Positions 35,939 through 45,430 of a stretch of 64,000 nucleotides of DNA are shown piece after piece (position 1 is the first letter of the stretch; each line of letters opens with the position of its first letter). The notes beneath the pieces are model-generated. The model made no database searches, was not told the origin of the DNA, and worked only from the letters and a program-made list of their open reading frames with translations. Made by a program: the position numbers and the translations under genes. The stretch lies in contig JAWKNJ010000015.1 of assembly GCA_041391765.1 (NCBI GenBank), positions 62,001 through 126,000 on the forward strand. Direction: 5' to 3'. The stretch is from SHAN690 sp041391765. GTDB taxonomy: Bacteria; Bacteroidota; Bacteroidia; Flavobacteriales_G; Salibacteraceae.

Positions 35939-37898
35939 TTTGGCAGACATATATGAGCGTCTTGCCTTCCACCAAACGATGCTCCAATATAGGTAATCGA
36001 CCTTCAGTTTCACCACCACAAATCACCGCATTTGGCAAGTAGTGCGCGGTGAGTTCTTTCAGTTTTTGCAAACAGTCTTTTCCAACAATGGCAATTTCGA
36101 AATAAGGCCGTGAATTCATTTGATGGAGTGCCATCCATTGACTGTGTCCTGTTGGATACTGCGCAATGTTTGGTTCCACCTGCGCCAGCATTCGCTGGCT
36201 AAGTTCAATGAGCTTTGAGTCACTCAAAAGCAATCCCAATTTATAAAAGCAAGTGGCTAACACCGAGTTTGATGCTGGAATAACATTGTCATGAATCTCC
36301 ACTTTTTTGGCTACGAGTTCTGTATCTAATTTCGACTTGAAATAAAAGAACCCGTTGTCATTTTGGTCAAAGTGAGCAAACACGTATTCGACAAGTTTCT
36401 TGACTTTAATGATGCTCGATTCATCAAAGGTCAACTCATAGTGACGTAACAACGCGTCAATCAAAAAAGCATAGTCTTCCAAGTATCCGTTGATCGTTGA
36501 TCTCCCGTCCTTGTAACTATGATTAAGCCGAGCATCATGAGACATTTGAGTCGAAGTCAAAAAGTCTAGACTTCGCTTGGCTAATTCCAACCATTCTGAA
36601 TTACTGGTTGCAGCATAAGCGTCCAACAACCCTTTTGCAGTCATGGCGTTCCATGAGGTCAATGTCTTGTCATCCAAACCCGGACGAATGCGTCTTTCCC
36701 TTGATTCAAATGCGCGGGATTTGAATTCATCAACCGCATCTTGCAGCTGCTTTTCAGATAAGCTATGTTCATTGGCTATGGCTGAATCAGGTCGGTTACG
36801 TAACAAAATGTACTTACCATGCTCCCAAAGCCCTTTTTTGTTCACATTATAGTAGTCAGAAATCACAGCGAAATCCTCTCCGGCCAGTGTCTCGAGCTCA
36901 TCCTTTGTCCAGATATAGAACTTACCCTCCTCGCCTTCACTGTCTGCATCCTTAGCACTGTAAAACACATGCTGATCAGACATCATTTCTCGCCTGATCC
37001 AACTGGCAGTTTCTTCCACAACTCTTTTATACTCAGCATCCCGAGTAATGGAATATGCCTGACTGTACAAAGTCAATAATTGTCCATTGTCATAGAGCAT
37101 CTTTTCAAAGTGAGGCACCTTCCAATATTCATCCGTTGAATAGCGCGCGAATCCGCCACCCAATTGATCGTAGATTCCTCCTCTCGCCATTTTTTTCAAG
37201 GTGAGGTGCACATAGTTCTCAAGTTCGTGATCCTTTTCCGAGCGTGCATAGGAAAGGAGGAATTGGTAATTATTTGGCATTGGAAACTTGGGCGAATAAT
37301 TTGGCCCACCTTCTTCCATATCAAAGGAGCGTCTCCACCTAGCAACAGCCGTTTCCAACACTTCATCGTTAAATTGATCTGGAATTTGCACCAATGGCAT
37401 CTGGTCCATCTGAGACAAACCTTCTGTCAACTTTGTGGCATATTCTTCAGCCTTCTCTCTGTCGTTTTGATATACCGAGCTGATTTGCTTTAACGCCTGC
37501 ATCCATTGATCCTTTCGGAAATAGGTACCTCCATAAAATGGTCGTCCATCAGGCAGGGCAAAGCAGTTCAATGGCCAACCACCACTCCCTGTCATCAACT
37601 GAATGGCATCCATGTACACCTGATCCACATCGGGCCGTTCTTCCCGATCGACCTTAATGCAGATGAAGTTTTCGTTCATCATTTTAGCCACAGCAGGATC
37701 CTCGAAGCTTTCGTGCTCCATCACATGACACCAATGGCAAGCGCTGTATCCAATGCTGACCAGTATTGGCTTGTTCTCTTCAATTGCCTTTCGCAGTGCT
37801 ATTTCGCCCCACGGTAACCAATCCACAGGATTATGAGCATGTTGGAGCAAGTAAGGGCTGGTTTCATGAATTAGGGCATTAGTCGTCATCATTGACAT
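35874..37898 (-). CDS. Thioredoxin-domain protein of the YyaL / SSP411 family (DUF255)
   Basis: A 674-residue protein. The N-terminal thioredoxin-like domain begins NALIHETSPYLLQHAHNPVDW and has the CxxC motif in SIGYSACHWCHVMEHESFED (cysteines near residues 54 and 57). After GGWPLNCFALPDGRPFYGGTYF comes a long alpha-helical toroid resembling the six-hairpin glycosidase fold. Biochemical role is uncertain; the family is widespread and sometimes annotated spermatogenesis-associated protein 20. No signal peptide, so cytosolic. The gene is intact and overlaps the downstream secreted-protein gene. Confidence 0.9.
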   Translation of the reverse strand: MSMMTTNALIHETSPYLLQHAHNPVDWLPWGEIALRKAIEENKPILVSIGYSACHWCHVMEHESFEDPAVAKMMNENFICIKVDREERPDVDQVYMDAIQLMTGSGGWPLNCFALPDGRPFYGGTYFRKDQWMQALKQISSVYQNDREKAEEYATKLTEGLSQMDQMPLVQIPDQFNDEVLETAVARWRRSFDMEEGGPNYSPKFPMPNNYQFLLSYARSEKDHELENYVHLTLKKMARGGIYDQLGGGFARYSTDEYWKVPHFEKMLYDNGQLLTLYSQAYSITRDAEYKRVVEETASWIRREMMSDQHVFYSAKDADSEGEEGKFYIWTKDELETLAGEDFAVISDYYNVNKKGLWEHGKYILLRNRPDSAIANEHSLSEKQLQDAVDEFKSRAFESRERRIRPGLDDKTLTSWNAMTAKGLLDAYAATSNSEWLELAKRSLDFLTSTQMSHDARLNHSYKDGRSTINGYLEDYAFLIDALLRHYELTFDESSIIKVKKLVEYVFAHFDQNDNGFFYFKSKLDTELVAKKVEIHDNVIPASNSVLATCFYKLGLLLSDSKLIELSQRMLAQVEPNIAQYPTGHSQWMALHQMNSRPYFEIAIVGKDCLQKLKELTAHYLPNAVICGGETEGRLPILEHRLVEGKTLIYVCQNGACKLPVETIEEALAQLAAN

Positions 37899-37995
37899 TA
37901 ATTGAGCTGCTAATTCTACATAGAATAATATTTAACTGTAACATCTCTAACCATATCAGATAAGTCCGAAATCTTAAACACCTCTCCCCAAACTA

Positions 37996-38027
37996 TTTGA
38001 TTTTCAATTTAAAATAGACTAATCTTG
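37996..38027 (+). promoter_or_regulatory. Candidate Bacteroidota promoter for the secreted protein gene
   Basis: TTTG (37996-37999), a 20-base spacer, and TAATCTTG (38020-38027), one mismatch from the TAnnTTTG -7 consensus. The implied start site is about 25 bases before the ATG at 38060. Confidence 0.4.
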
Positions 38028-38059
38028 TTATTCTGTCGACCAATAAATAATACATCCTC

Positions 38060-39844
38060 ATGAAACTAAGCATACTGATTTTCACAGGATTGATAACCAC
38101 ACTTGATCTCTGTTCACAAACACAGCTATACGCCCCGGCCAACATGAATCCTAATAGCAGTCTAAGTGCTCAAGACTTTGAAACAACCTACAATGCCTAT
38201 GATGCGCAAGGGGCCGATGATTTTATTGTTCCAACAGGAGATATTTGGATGGTTGACTCGATAATATTGGTCGGTCGATATTACTGCAACAGTTGCACCG
38301 TTGATTCAGTATCCGGCCTCAACTTGGGTATTTATAACGACAACAACGGTGAACCTGGCACATTAGTTTATCAGCAAAACACATCAACAGATGTTGATTT
38401 CAATGGTGACGGAGATTTACTCGCACACTTTACAACACCAATTCCATTAGCGGCAGGTCATTATTGGATTGTAGCCAATGCACGTAAGGATTACATAGCG
38501 GGATCAGGCGGGGGACAATGGGGATGGGTCCGTGATACTACTCAAACATTCAACTCAGCACTTTGGAAAAACCCAGGTGATGGCTTTGCAAGTGGATGCA
38601 CTAGTTGGGTTGAATTTTACAATTGTACTGCCATAAACGTTACAGATTCAGGCTTCGCATTTTACATGTACGGATGCATCAACCCTCCATCACTTTCATT
38701 GAGTGCTGGCGACACTTCAATTTGTGCGGGTGAAGAATTAACCATTTCTGCAACAACTGATGCTTCACAGCCAGTTTATGTATGGAATACAGGTGACTCT
38801 GCCTCATCCATCACGATCTCAGAAGCCGGAGTATACCAAATTACAGTCAGCGATGGTATTGCGGGATGTAAGAACAATATGAGCATCAGCGTTGACGTAG
38901 TCGATGTTCCTCAACCAAATATTGGAGCTGATGAAGCCATCTGTGAGGGTGCATCTCCGGCACTTTTTCTATCATCTCAACCAAATTATCCAAATTGCAG
39001 AATTGTTTGGCCTGATGGTAGCGATCTTGGCTTTTACTACACTTCAACTGAAGGATGGATTGTATTAACATTTGAAGACACCATTTTTGGATGTTCCCGA
39101 TCAGACAGCGCATACCTAACCGTTCACTCCTCAGAGGCGACCATATTGCCAGACTCAGCCATTCATTTTTGTGCCGGAGACAAAGTGCAACTGTCTACCC
39201 TTGAGGCTCTTTCTGATGTTTATTGGCTCAGGAGTACAAATGGTATTATTTGGTCTTTATTGGGACAGGACTCTACCATTAATGTTTCAGCCGGTGGGTT
39301 CATCGCCATTGAAGGAATAACCGAATTTGGATGCTCTGCAACTGACACAACATTCTTGACTATGCACCCCATTCCTTCTCCTTCAATAGCTTATACGACA
39401 CTTATTGACGGTACTGTTCAAATTAACGTGACTCAAGTGGATTCGGGCTCAACTTATAAATGGAGCAACGGTAAGAAATCTAAATCTATCATCGTTGATG
39501 AGAACAAAACCTATTCGGTTTCGGTAACGAGTATCTGGGGATGTGTAGGGGTTCAAAGCATCGTTGTCAGCACAGTCGGAGTTCACAGTATTAGCAGCAA
39601 CTCATTGCGTATTTACCCAAGTCCAGCGATGGATCGCATAAACATTGAAATTCCCGAAACCCATCAATCACAGCCAATCGTCAAGATTTCTGATGTCTCG
39701 GGCAAGATTTACCATCAGCAGAGCTATTTAAGCGGCCCAAATGTTGAAATCAGTGTTTCAGACTTACCAAATGGTATTTATGTAATTACATTAAATTCAG
39801 ACAATAGTATTGTACGGCAGGGAAGGTTCGTGATCAATAGATGA
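38060..39844 (+). CDS. Type IX-secreted multidomain protein with C-terminal sorting domain
   Basis: A 594-residue exported protein. A signal peptide (hydrophobic residues 3-17, ending near LCSQ) is followed by an N-terminal beta domain (about residues 25-215), then Ig-like segments that start CINPPSLSLSAGDTSICAGEELTISA and repeat the pattern 'ICxGxxP/V' near residues 225, 295 and 375. The last 80 residues (LRIYPSPAMDRINIEI...DLPNGIYVITLNSDN) are a type A C-terminal sorting domain recognised by the type IX secretion system. Likely surface-attached or secreted; the specific function is unknown. Monocistronic, with its own promoter-like sequence. Confidence 0.88.
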   Translation: MKLSILIFTGLITTLDLCSQTQLYAPANMNPNSSLSAQDFETTYNAYDAQGADDFIVPTGDIWMVDSIILVGRYYCNSCTVDSVSGLNLGIYNDNNGEPGTLVYQQNTSTDVDFNGDGDLLAHFTTPIPLAAGHYWIVANARKDYIAGSGGGQWGWVRDTTQTFNSALWKNPGDGFASGCTSWVEFYNCTAINVTDSGFAFYMYGCINPPSLSLSAGDTSICAGEELTISATTDASQPVYVWNTGDSASSITISEAGVYQITVSDGIAGCKNNMSISVDVVDVPQPNIGADEAICEGASPALFLSSQPNYPNCRIVWPDGSDLGFYYTSTEGWIVLTFEDTIFGCSRSDSAYLTVHSSEATILPDSAIHFCAGDKVQLSTLEALSDVYWLRSTNGIIWSLLGQDSTINVSAGGFIAIEGITEFGCSATDTTFLTMHPIPSPSIAYTTLIDGTVQINVTQVDSGSTYKWSNGKKSKSIIVDENKTYSVSVTSIWGCVGVQSIVVSTVGVHSISSNSLRIYPSPAMDRINIEIPETHQSQPIVKISDVSGKIYHQQSYLSGPNVEISVSDLPNGIYVITLNSDNSIVRQGRFVINR

Positions 39845-39898
39845 CTATAACGGGTAATTTTTCTCAGGATCGACTCATCCTAGAATTCAGATATTATT

Positions 39899-40513
39899 CT
39901 ATCCAAAAGCGCCCTCGCTCCAAACACCGATGCAATACTCGACATAGTTTAAAACCTCTTCTCGTCCGTGTTTGCTTTCAGCTGAAGTATTGAAAATGGG
40001 TGGTATTTCTTCCCAAGTTTCGAGAAGCTTCTTCTTGAAGCGATCTTGGTTTTTTCGAAGTTCAGCGCTGCTCAATTTGTCGATCTTGGTGAAAATGATT
40101 GAAAACGGAATTCCATGCCCACCAAGCCATTCCATAAATTCCAGGTCCAGCTTTTGGGGTTCAATTCGACAATCAACCAACACAAAGGCATTCACCATAT
40201 TCTCTCGTTGCTCGAAGTAATCATAGATCATCTTCATAAAGGAAGTTCGATCCGATTTAGAAACCTTGGCATAGCCATATCCGGGCAAGTCAACCAAATA
40301 CCATTCTTCATTGACCAAGAAGTGATTGATCAGTTTAGTTTTACCTGGCGAACCCGAAGTCTTTGCTAATGACTTTCGATCTACCAACATATTGGTCAAG
40401 CTACTCTTACCCACATTGGATCTGCCAATAAAGGCAAACTCTGGTTTATCGGTTTTTGGGCACTGCTGAACCTTTGCAGAACTGCATTCAAAGTCTGCCT
40501 TGGTGATTCGCAT
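39899..40513 (-). CDS. engB: Ribosome biogenesis GTP-binding protein EngB/YsxC
   Basis: A 204-residue TRAFAC GTPase needed for large-subunit assembly. G1 GRSNVGKSS starts near residue 30, G2 follows at SPGKTKLI, G3 is DLPGYGYA and G4 is FTKIDK. The length is that of the family. It overlaps the end of the upstream hydrolase gene by 1 base. The downstream gap to the type IX-secreted protein contains no clear terminator. Confidence 0.95.
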   Translation of the reverse strand: MRITKADFECSSAKVQQCPKTDKPEFAFIGRSNVGKSSLTNMLVDRKSLAKTSGSPGKTKLINHFLVNEEWYLVDLPGYGYAKVSKSDRTSFMKMIYDYFEQRENMVNAFVLVDCRIEPQKLDLEFMEWLGGHGIPFSIIFTKIDKLSSAELRKNQDRFKKKLLETWEEIPPIFNTSAESKHGREEVLNYVEYCIGVWSEGAFG

Positions 40514-41283
40514 TATGCTGCATTTGGGAAACGCTTATCAAGCCAGTCGCTCAATATTTTATTGAACTCTTCAGGATGTTCCATCATGGCCGCGTGGCCA
40601 CATTTGTCAATCCAAAACAAATCCGCATCGGGGAAAAGCTCCTGAAATTCTTCGGCCACATCGGGAGGAGTTATCGTATCGTTTTGACCCCAAATCAAAC
40701 ATGTGGGCACGTTCATTTTTGGAATTTCACTTGCCATATTATGGCGAATAGCTGACTTAGCAAGAGATATCGTTCTAACGGTTTTGCCTTTGTCATTCAC
40801 AATGTCAAAGCATTCGTCTACCAATTCCTTAGTCGCATGTTTTGGATCATAAAACGTGACAGCCACTTTCTCCTTGACATAGTCATAGTTTCCGCGCTTT
40901 GGAAACGAACCGCCCAAGGTATTCTCATACAATCCGGAGCTTCCAGTGAGAATAAGAGATCTAACTCGATTAAGATACTTGGAGGCATAAACCAGTGCCA
41001 CGTGTCCCCCCAGCGAATTGCCCAATAAATGAGCCTTATCTATTTTCTTGAACTCCATAAAGTCCGCCAAAAAACGACTCAGGTTCTTCACGTTGGTGTC
41101 AATTATGGGCATCGTGTAAAGAGGCATGATTGGAATAATCACTTTAAACCGTTTCGAAAAATGCTCAAATACACTCTTGAAATTGCTCAGTGCGCCAAAC
41201 AATCCATGCAACACTACAAGCGGCTCACCTTCACCGCTTTCGATGTACGAGAATCCGTTTTCTTCAATGATATTGACCTCCAT
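40513..41283 (-). CDS. Alpha/beta hydrolase
   Basis: A 256-residue hydrolase. The oxyanion-hole region is VVLHGLFGALSNF; the nucleophile is the serine of LLGNSLGGHVAL; the acid is likely the aspartate in WGQNDTITPP, and the histidine is in DKCGHAAMMEHPEEF. All four fit a functional member of the MhpC/BioH-like group. The substrate is not predictable. Co-transcribed with engB; divergent from mraZ across a 308-base gap. Confidence 0.85.
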   Translation of the reverse strand: MEVNIIEENGFSYIESGEGEPLVVLHGLFGALSNFKSVFEHFSKRFKVIIPIMPLYTMPIIDTNVKNLSRFLADFMEFKKIDKAHLLGNSLGGHVALVYASKYLNRVRSLILTGSSGLYENTLGGSFPKRGNYDYVKEKVAVTFYDPKHATKELVDECFDIVNDKGKTVRTISLAKSAIRHNMASEIPKMNVPTCLIWGQNDTITPPDVAEEFQELFPDADLFWIDKCGHAAMMEHPEEFNKILSDWLDKRFPNAA

Positions 41284-41440
41284 GATCTCTTTTAGGGACA
41301 GCGTCTAAGCGGCCAAAAATAACGAATTTGAATACTGATGGCTCCTTCTGATTTTACCGTGTAAACAGATTGTTGTTGATAGTACTCTTCATTTAATTAC
41401 CATCCGAGAACCAATTACAAGCGAAACTCTCAGTTTTTAT

Positions 41441-41455
41441 TCCCATTTTTTCCCA
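41441..41455 (-). promoter_or_regulatory. MraZ-box-like pair, distal
   Basis: On the minus strand the sequence reads TGGGAAAAAATGGGA: two exact TGGGA units with a 5-base spacer (10-base period), the arrangement recognised by MraZ in other bacteria. It lies about 140 bases before the mraZ start. Confidence 0.55.
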
Positions 41456-41538
41456 CTACGTATAGCACAGTTATAACATGAACTTTAGAATTTATGTGAG
41501 AAAATTAGCGTTTGATTTTTCAACAAAGCATTCACAAG

Positions 41539-41562
41539 TGGAAAATTGTGGGAAAATTCGGC
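41539..41562 (+). promoter_or_regulatory. MraZ-box-like triplet, proximal
   Basis: Three 10-base-periodic units: TGGAA, TGGGA and CGGCT, starting at 41539, 41549 and 41559. The middle one is a perfect TGGGN box and the others degenerate. It ends 30 bases before the mraZ start, where binding would block transcription. Autoregulation by MraZ is known in E. coli and inferred here. Confidence 0.6.
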
Positions 41563-41591
41563 TATTTTAGCGCCCAATTCTTACAACCCCT

Positions 41592-42059
41592 TTGGTGGCA
41601 AGCTTTATAGGAGAATATGACTGTAAACTGGATGCGAAATCTCGCTTCCTACTTCCTTCCGGACTGAGGAAGCAGATCGATCCTGCCTCCAAAGACCAGT
41701 TCGTCATGAATCGCGGGTTTGAGGGCTGCCTGGTGTTGTACCCAATGAATGAGTGGGAAAAAATCTCCACCAAACTGAAGAAGCTAAACCTTTTCGTGGC
41801 GAAGAACAGGGCGTTTTATCGCCAATTCCATAACGGAGCCACTGTGATCACGCTAGACAACAACGCACGGGTATTGATCCCAAAAAGCTTGTTGAATTAC
41901 GCTGAACTTTCCAAAGAAGCTGTGCTGTTTGCTTATGCAGACCGCATTGAAATATGGTCGAAAGACCGATACAATGAGGTGATGAATCAAAACGCAGATG
42001 ACTTCGCTGATCTCGCAGAAGATGTGATGGGCGGACTCGAAGACGATGCTGCAGAATGA
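41592..42059 (+). CDS. mraZ: Transcriptional regulator MraZ
   Basis: A 155-residue protein with two AbrB-like SpoVT folds: FIGEYDCKLDAKSRFLLPSGLRKQ and, in the second half, ATVITLDNNARVLIPKSLLNYAELSKEAVLFAYADRIEIWSKDRY. MraZ represses its own dcw operon by binding repeated TGGGN boxes. The start is a GTG at 41592. Box-like repeats lie just upstream. Its stop overlaps the rsmH ATG, the first of many overlapping junctions in the cluster. Confidence 0.96.
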   Translation: MVASFIGEYDCKLDAKSRFLLPSGLRKQIDPASKDQFVMNRGFEGCLVLYPMNEWEKISTKLKKLNLFVAKNRAFYRQFHNGATVITLDNNARVLIPKSLLNYAELSKEAVLFAYADRIEIWSKDRYNEVMNQNADDFADLAEDVMGGLEDDAAE

Positions 42060-42958
42060 CGTATCACACAACCGTTCTTTTACATGAGGGTGTAGAGGCT
42101 TTGAATTTAAAACCAGGTGGAATCTATGTTGATGCCACGTTTGGCGGTGGAGGTCACAGCAAACTTATTCTGGAAAAACTCCAAGGTGGTAAGTTGATCG
42201 CATTTGACCAAGACCCGGACGCGGAGCGAAACGCACCGATTGACCCTAGGCTTATTCTGTGCAAGGCAAACTTCCGCTACCTGAAGAACTTTCTGTTAGC
42301 CAATGGGATTTCGAAGGTGGATGGAATACTGGCGGACTTCGGTGTTTCAGGCTATCAGTTTGACGAAGCGAAACGAGGGTTCAGTTTTCGGTTTGACGCG
42401 GAATTAGACATGCGAATGAATCCGAATCAACCGCTGAGCGCAAAGAATGTTCTGAACGAATACGAACAACCTGACTTGAAGCGAGTCTTCAAAGAATACG
42501 GTGAGTCACCGTTTGCTGGTTCGCTAGCCACGAGGATTGTTCAGGCCAGAACAGAAAAGCCATTCGAATCGATCAACGACTTGGTCAAAGTCATTGAAAA
42601 GCTGATTCCGGAGCACAAAGTCAAAAGCGAACTGCCAAAGATTTTCCAAGCCGTTCGCATTGAAGTCAACGATGAAATAAACGCGCTTCAAGACTTTTTG
42701 AAAAGCTCGGCAGAAGTACTCAACGAAGGCGCGAGGCTGGTGATGATCAGTTATCACTCGCTGGAAGATCGACCAGTGAAGCACTTCCTGCGCAGTGGAA
42801 ACTTCGAAGACAAGCTGGACAAAGACCTCTACGGAAACATCAAACGACCATTGGAACCGGTCGGGAAGGTGATCACCCCCTCAGCGGAAGAAATTGAAAG
42901 AAACCCAAGGGCGCGCAGCGCCAAAATGAGAATAGGAGTTAAAAACAGCAATGGCTGA
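42056..42958 (+). CDS. rsmH: 16S rRNA m4C1402 methyltransferase RsmH (MraW)
   Basis: A 300-residue SAM-dependent methyltransferase for 16S rRNA C1402. It starts YHTTVLLHEGVEALNLKPGGIYVDATFGGGGHS, where the glycine-rich loop binds SAM, then LIAFDQDPDA, LADFGVSGYQFDEAKRGFSF and a C-terminal VMISYHSLEDRPVKHFLR block. All family landmarks are present. Overlaps both neighbours by a few bases. Confidence 0.97.
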   Translation: MTYHTTVLLHEGVEALNLKPGGIYVDATFGGGGHSKLILEKLQGGKLIAFDQDPDAERNAPIDPRLILCKANFRYLKNFLLANGISKVDGILADFGVSGYQFDEAKRGFSFRFDAELDMRMNPNQPLSAKNVLNEYEQPDLKRVFKEYGESPFAGSLATRIVQARTEKPFESINDLVKVIEKLIPEHKVKSELPKIFQAVRIEVNDEINALQDFLKSSAEVLNEGARLVMISYHSLEDRPVKHFLRSGNFEDKLDKDLYGNIKRPLEPVGKVITPSAEEIERNPRARSAKMRIGVKNSNG

Positions 42959-43316
42959 CGAAACCAAAAAGGCTAAAAAACAAAATCCGATCGCAGCGAT
43001 CCTTAGCGGAAGCCTGCTCACCCAAGACACGGTGGTAAAACACCTACCCTACCTCCTCTTCCTCGCTTTTCTAGGACTAGTGTACATCGCAAACGGATAC
43101 ATGGCCGAGTCATCAGTTCGCAAGATCAACCGCATGCAGCAAGAGATCAAAGAGCTCCGAAGTGAACAGATCAGCATGAAGAGCGAGCTCAACAACACCA
43201 TAATCGAATCTGAGCTCAAGAAAATAATTGGTGAGCGCGAAATGGGCCTCACCGAATCTATCGATCCCCCTAAAAAAATTGTCCTCGAATCCTCTGAACT
43301 GGAAGACATCAATTGA
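42951..43316 (+). CDS. ftsL: FtsL-like division protein
   Basis: A 121-residue bitopic protein: cytoplasmic Lys-rich head (residues 1-28), a single membrane helix near YLLFLAFLGLVYIANGY (about residues 35-51), then a coiled coil rich in Lys/Glu (KINRMQQEIKELRSEQISM). Position between rsmH and the transpeptidase is that of FtsL; sequence conservation of this protein is low, and Bacteroidota versions are usually called FtsL-like. It would form a complex with FtsQ and the FtsW/FtsI synthase. Confidence 0.85.
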   Translation: MADETKKAKKQNPIAAILSGSLLTQDTVVKHLPYLLFLAFLGLVYIANGYMAESSVRKINRMQQEIKELRSEQISMKSELNNTIIESELKKIIGEREMGLTESIDPPKKIVLESSELEDIN

Positions 43317-45430
43317 AGCAGCCAAATCCAAATAAGGAACTCTTAAATCGATCCTACTTGGTCTATTTTTCCTTGGCGCTGCTCGGATTGACAATTATTG
43401 GAAAGGCCCTGTATATCCAAGTTTGGGAAGGTGAAAAATGGAGAGAACGCGCTGAAAATCTCACCACGGTCTATCGTGACATTGACGCGGTAAGGGGCAA
43501 CATCTACGCGGATGACGGAAGCATGCTCGCAACTTCCATCCCAATTTATGAGGTGCGCATGGATCTCAATGCAGATGGGCTTACCGATGAAATCTTCAAT
43601 GAAAACATTGATTCGTTGTGTATTAAACTGAGCGATTTATTTCGGGACAAAGGCCCTGTAGACTGGAAGCGCGAACTCAAAGAGGCTCGCTCATCTGGTG
43701 AACGATACCACTTGATAAAGCGCAACGTGAAATTCCACCACATGAAGGCGATGCGCGACTTCCCGATTTTCAATCGTGGAAAGTATAAGGGCGGCTTTAT
43801 CGTATTGCAGCAAAATCGAAGGGAAAAGCCTTTCAGAATGCTTGCCTCAAGAACCATCGGCTACTCCAGACAAGACATTGCCCCTGTTGGATTGGAAGGC
43901 GCATACGAGACAGAGCTGGCTGGTGTGAGTGGTAAGCGCTTGATGCAAAAGATTTCCGGAGGCCTTTGGATGCCGATCAACGATGAAAACGAGATCGAGC
44001 CACAGGATGGATACGACCTGCACACCACCATCAATCTAAACATTCAAGACGTTGCCGAGAATGCTTTGCTGAAGCAACTTCAAAAACACGATGCCCACCA
44101 CGGCTGTGTGATCCTAATGGAGGTTGAAACCGGTGAAATCAAAGCCATCGCCAACCTTAGCAAGGATGATGATGGTGACTACTGGGAATATTACAACTAC
44201 GCCATTGGTGAAAGCGCTGAGCCCGGATCGACCTTCAAATTGCCATCATTGGTAACTGCTCTCGAAGATGGTTACATTACCCTTACCGACAGCGTAGAAA
44301 CAGGCAACGGCCGTGCAGAATTCCACGGTGAGATTATGCGTGACTCCAAGGAGGACGGCTACGGTAAAATTTCCGTGAAACAGGCCTTCGCCTACTCATC
44401 GAACATCGGGGTGATGCGCATCATTGAAAAGTACTACGCCAACCAACCCGAGAAGTTCATTAAAGGCTTGAAACGCATGAACCTGGGCCAGTCCATTGGC
44501 ATTGAAATCAATGGTGAAGGTGAACCATTGATTAAAGATCCCTCCGACAAGTCTTGGTCACTAATTACTCCACTATGGACAAGCATTGGTTATGAGACCA
44601 AAATGACACCACTTCAAATCCTCACATTCTATAATGCGATTGCAAATAACGGCAAGATGGTGAAGCCACAATTCATCCGAAAAATCACTGACAAGAGCAG
44701 CGTAATCAAGGAATGGGAACCAGAAGTGATCAATGAGCACATCTGCTCGGAAAAAACAGCCAAGCAAGCAAGGGAGCTGTTGGAAGCTGTGGTTTTAGAA
44801 GGCACCGCGACCAACCTGAAGAATAACAACTACGCCATCGCTGGGAAAACCGGAACTGCTCGTATTGCAAAAAGCAGCGAAGGCTATGGTAAAAAAATCA
44901 GTTATCAGGCATCGTTCGCGGGTTATTTCCCTGCCGAAAACCCAAAGTACAGCTGCATCGTGGTTGTCAATGCTCCAAACCGGAGTTCGTACTATGCCAG
45001 CCACGTAGCCGGACCAATATTCGAAGAGATCGCAGACAAGGTTTATGCAACCAGTATCAACATCCACGATGAGTTGGAAAAGCAAGACGAGATTGAGTCG
45101 ATGACCCACATTCCTGTATCAAAAAACGGTGCTCAGCAAGACTTGTTTACTGTATTCGACCAGCTCAACATTCCAATTGAATCCAGCAATCCCGACAATA
45201 AGTGGGTAATCACCCAAACTGGACCAGATAAGGTGAAACTGGATCGGAGAGCCATCACTGAAAACTTGGTTCCTAATGTCAAAGGCATGAGTGCTCAAGA
45301 CGCAGTCTTCATCCTTGAAAATGCTGGACTCAACGTGACACTCAGAGGCCGAGGAGCCATCAAAGAGCAATCCCTTCAACCGGGCGAAAGAATCAACAAA
45401 GGCGAACGAATCATTCTTCAACTATCATGA
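43313..45430 (+). CDS. ftsI: Division-specific peptidoglycan transpeptidase FtsI (PBP3) with PASTA domain
   Basis: A 705-residue class B penicillin-binding protein. One N-terminal membrane helix (about residues 14-31) is followed by the pedestal domain with VRGNIYADDGSMLATSIP, then the transpeptidase with SxxK in AEPGSTFKLPS, SxN in YSSNIGVMRI and KTG in AGKTGTARIAK. A C-terminal PASTA domain starts VPNVKGMSAQDAVFILENAG. Cross-links septal peptidoglycan in complex with FtsW. Overlaps ftsL and murE by 4 bases. Confidence 0.96.
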   Translation: MKQPNPNKELLNRSYLVYFSLALLGLTIIGKALYIQVWEGEKWRERAENLTTVYRDIDAVRGNIYADDGSMLATSIPIYEVRMDLNADGLTDEIFNENIDSLCIKLSDLFRDKGPVDWKRELKEARSSGERYHLIKRNVKFHHMKAMRDFPIFNRGKYKGGFIVLQQNRREKPFRMLASRTIGYSRQDIAPVGLEGAYETELAGVSGKRLMQKISGGLWMPINDENEIEPQDGYDLHTTINLNIQDVAENALLKQLQKHDAHHGCVILMEVETGEIKAIANLSKDDDGDYWEYYNYAIGESAEPGSTFKLPSLVTALEDGYITLTDSVETGNGRAEFHGEIMRDSKEDGYGKISVKQAFAYSSNIGVMRIIEKYYANQPEKFIKGLKRMNLGQSIGIEINGEGEPLIKDPSDKSWSLITPLWTSIGYETKMTPLQILTFYNAIANNGKMVKPQFIRKITDKSSVIKEWEPEVINEHICSEKTAKQARELLEAVVLEGTATNLKNNNYAIAGKTGTARIAKSSEGYGKKISYQASFAGYFPAENPKYSCIVVVNAPNRSSYYASHVAGPIFEEIADKVYATSINIHDELEKQDEIESMTHIPVSKNGAQQDLFTVFDQLNIPIESSNPDNKWVITQTGPDKVKLDRRAITENLVPNVKGMSAQDAVFILENAGLNVTLRGRGAIKEQSLQPGERINKGERIILQLS

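Larger units (their letters stand above)
41284..41591. promoter_or_regulatory. Divergent control region between hydrolase and mraZ
   Basis: A 308-base gap without a credible gene. It contains two groups of MraZ-box-like repeats (41441-41455 and 41539-41562, listed separately) and A/T-rich sequence suitable for the mraZ and hydrolase promoters. No exact TAnnTTTG element was found; TAGAATTTA near 41486 is a weak possibility. Confidence 0.6.
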
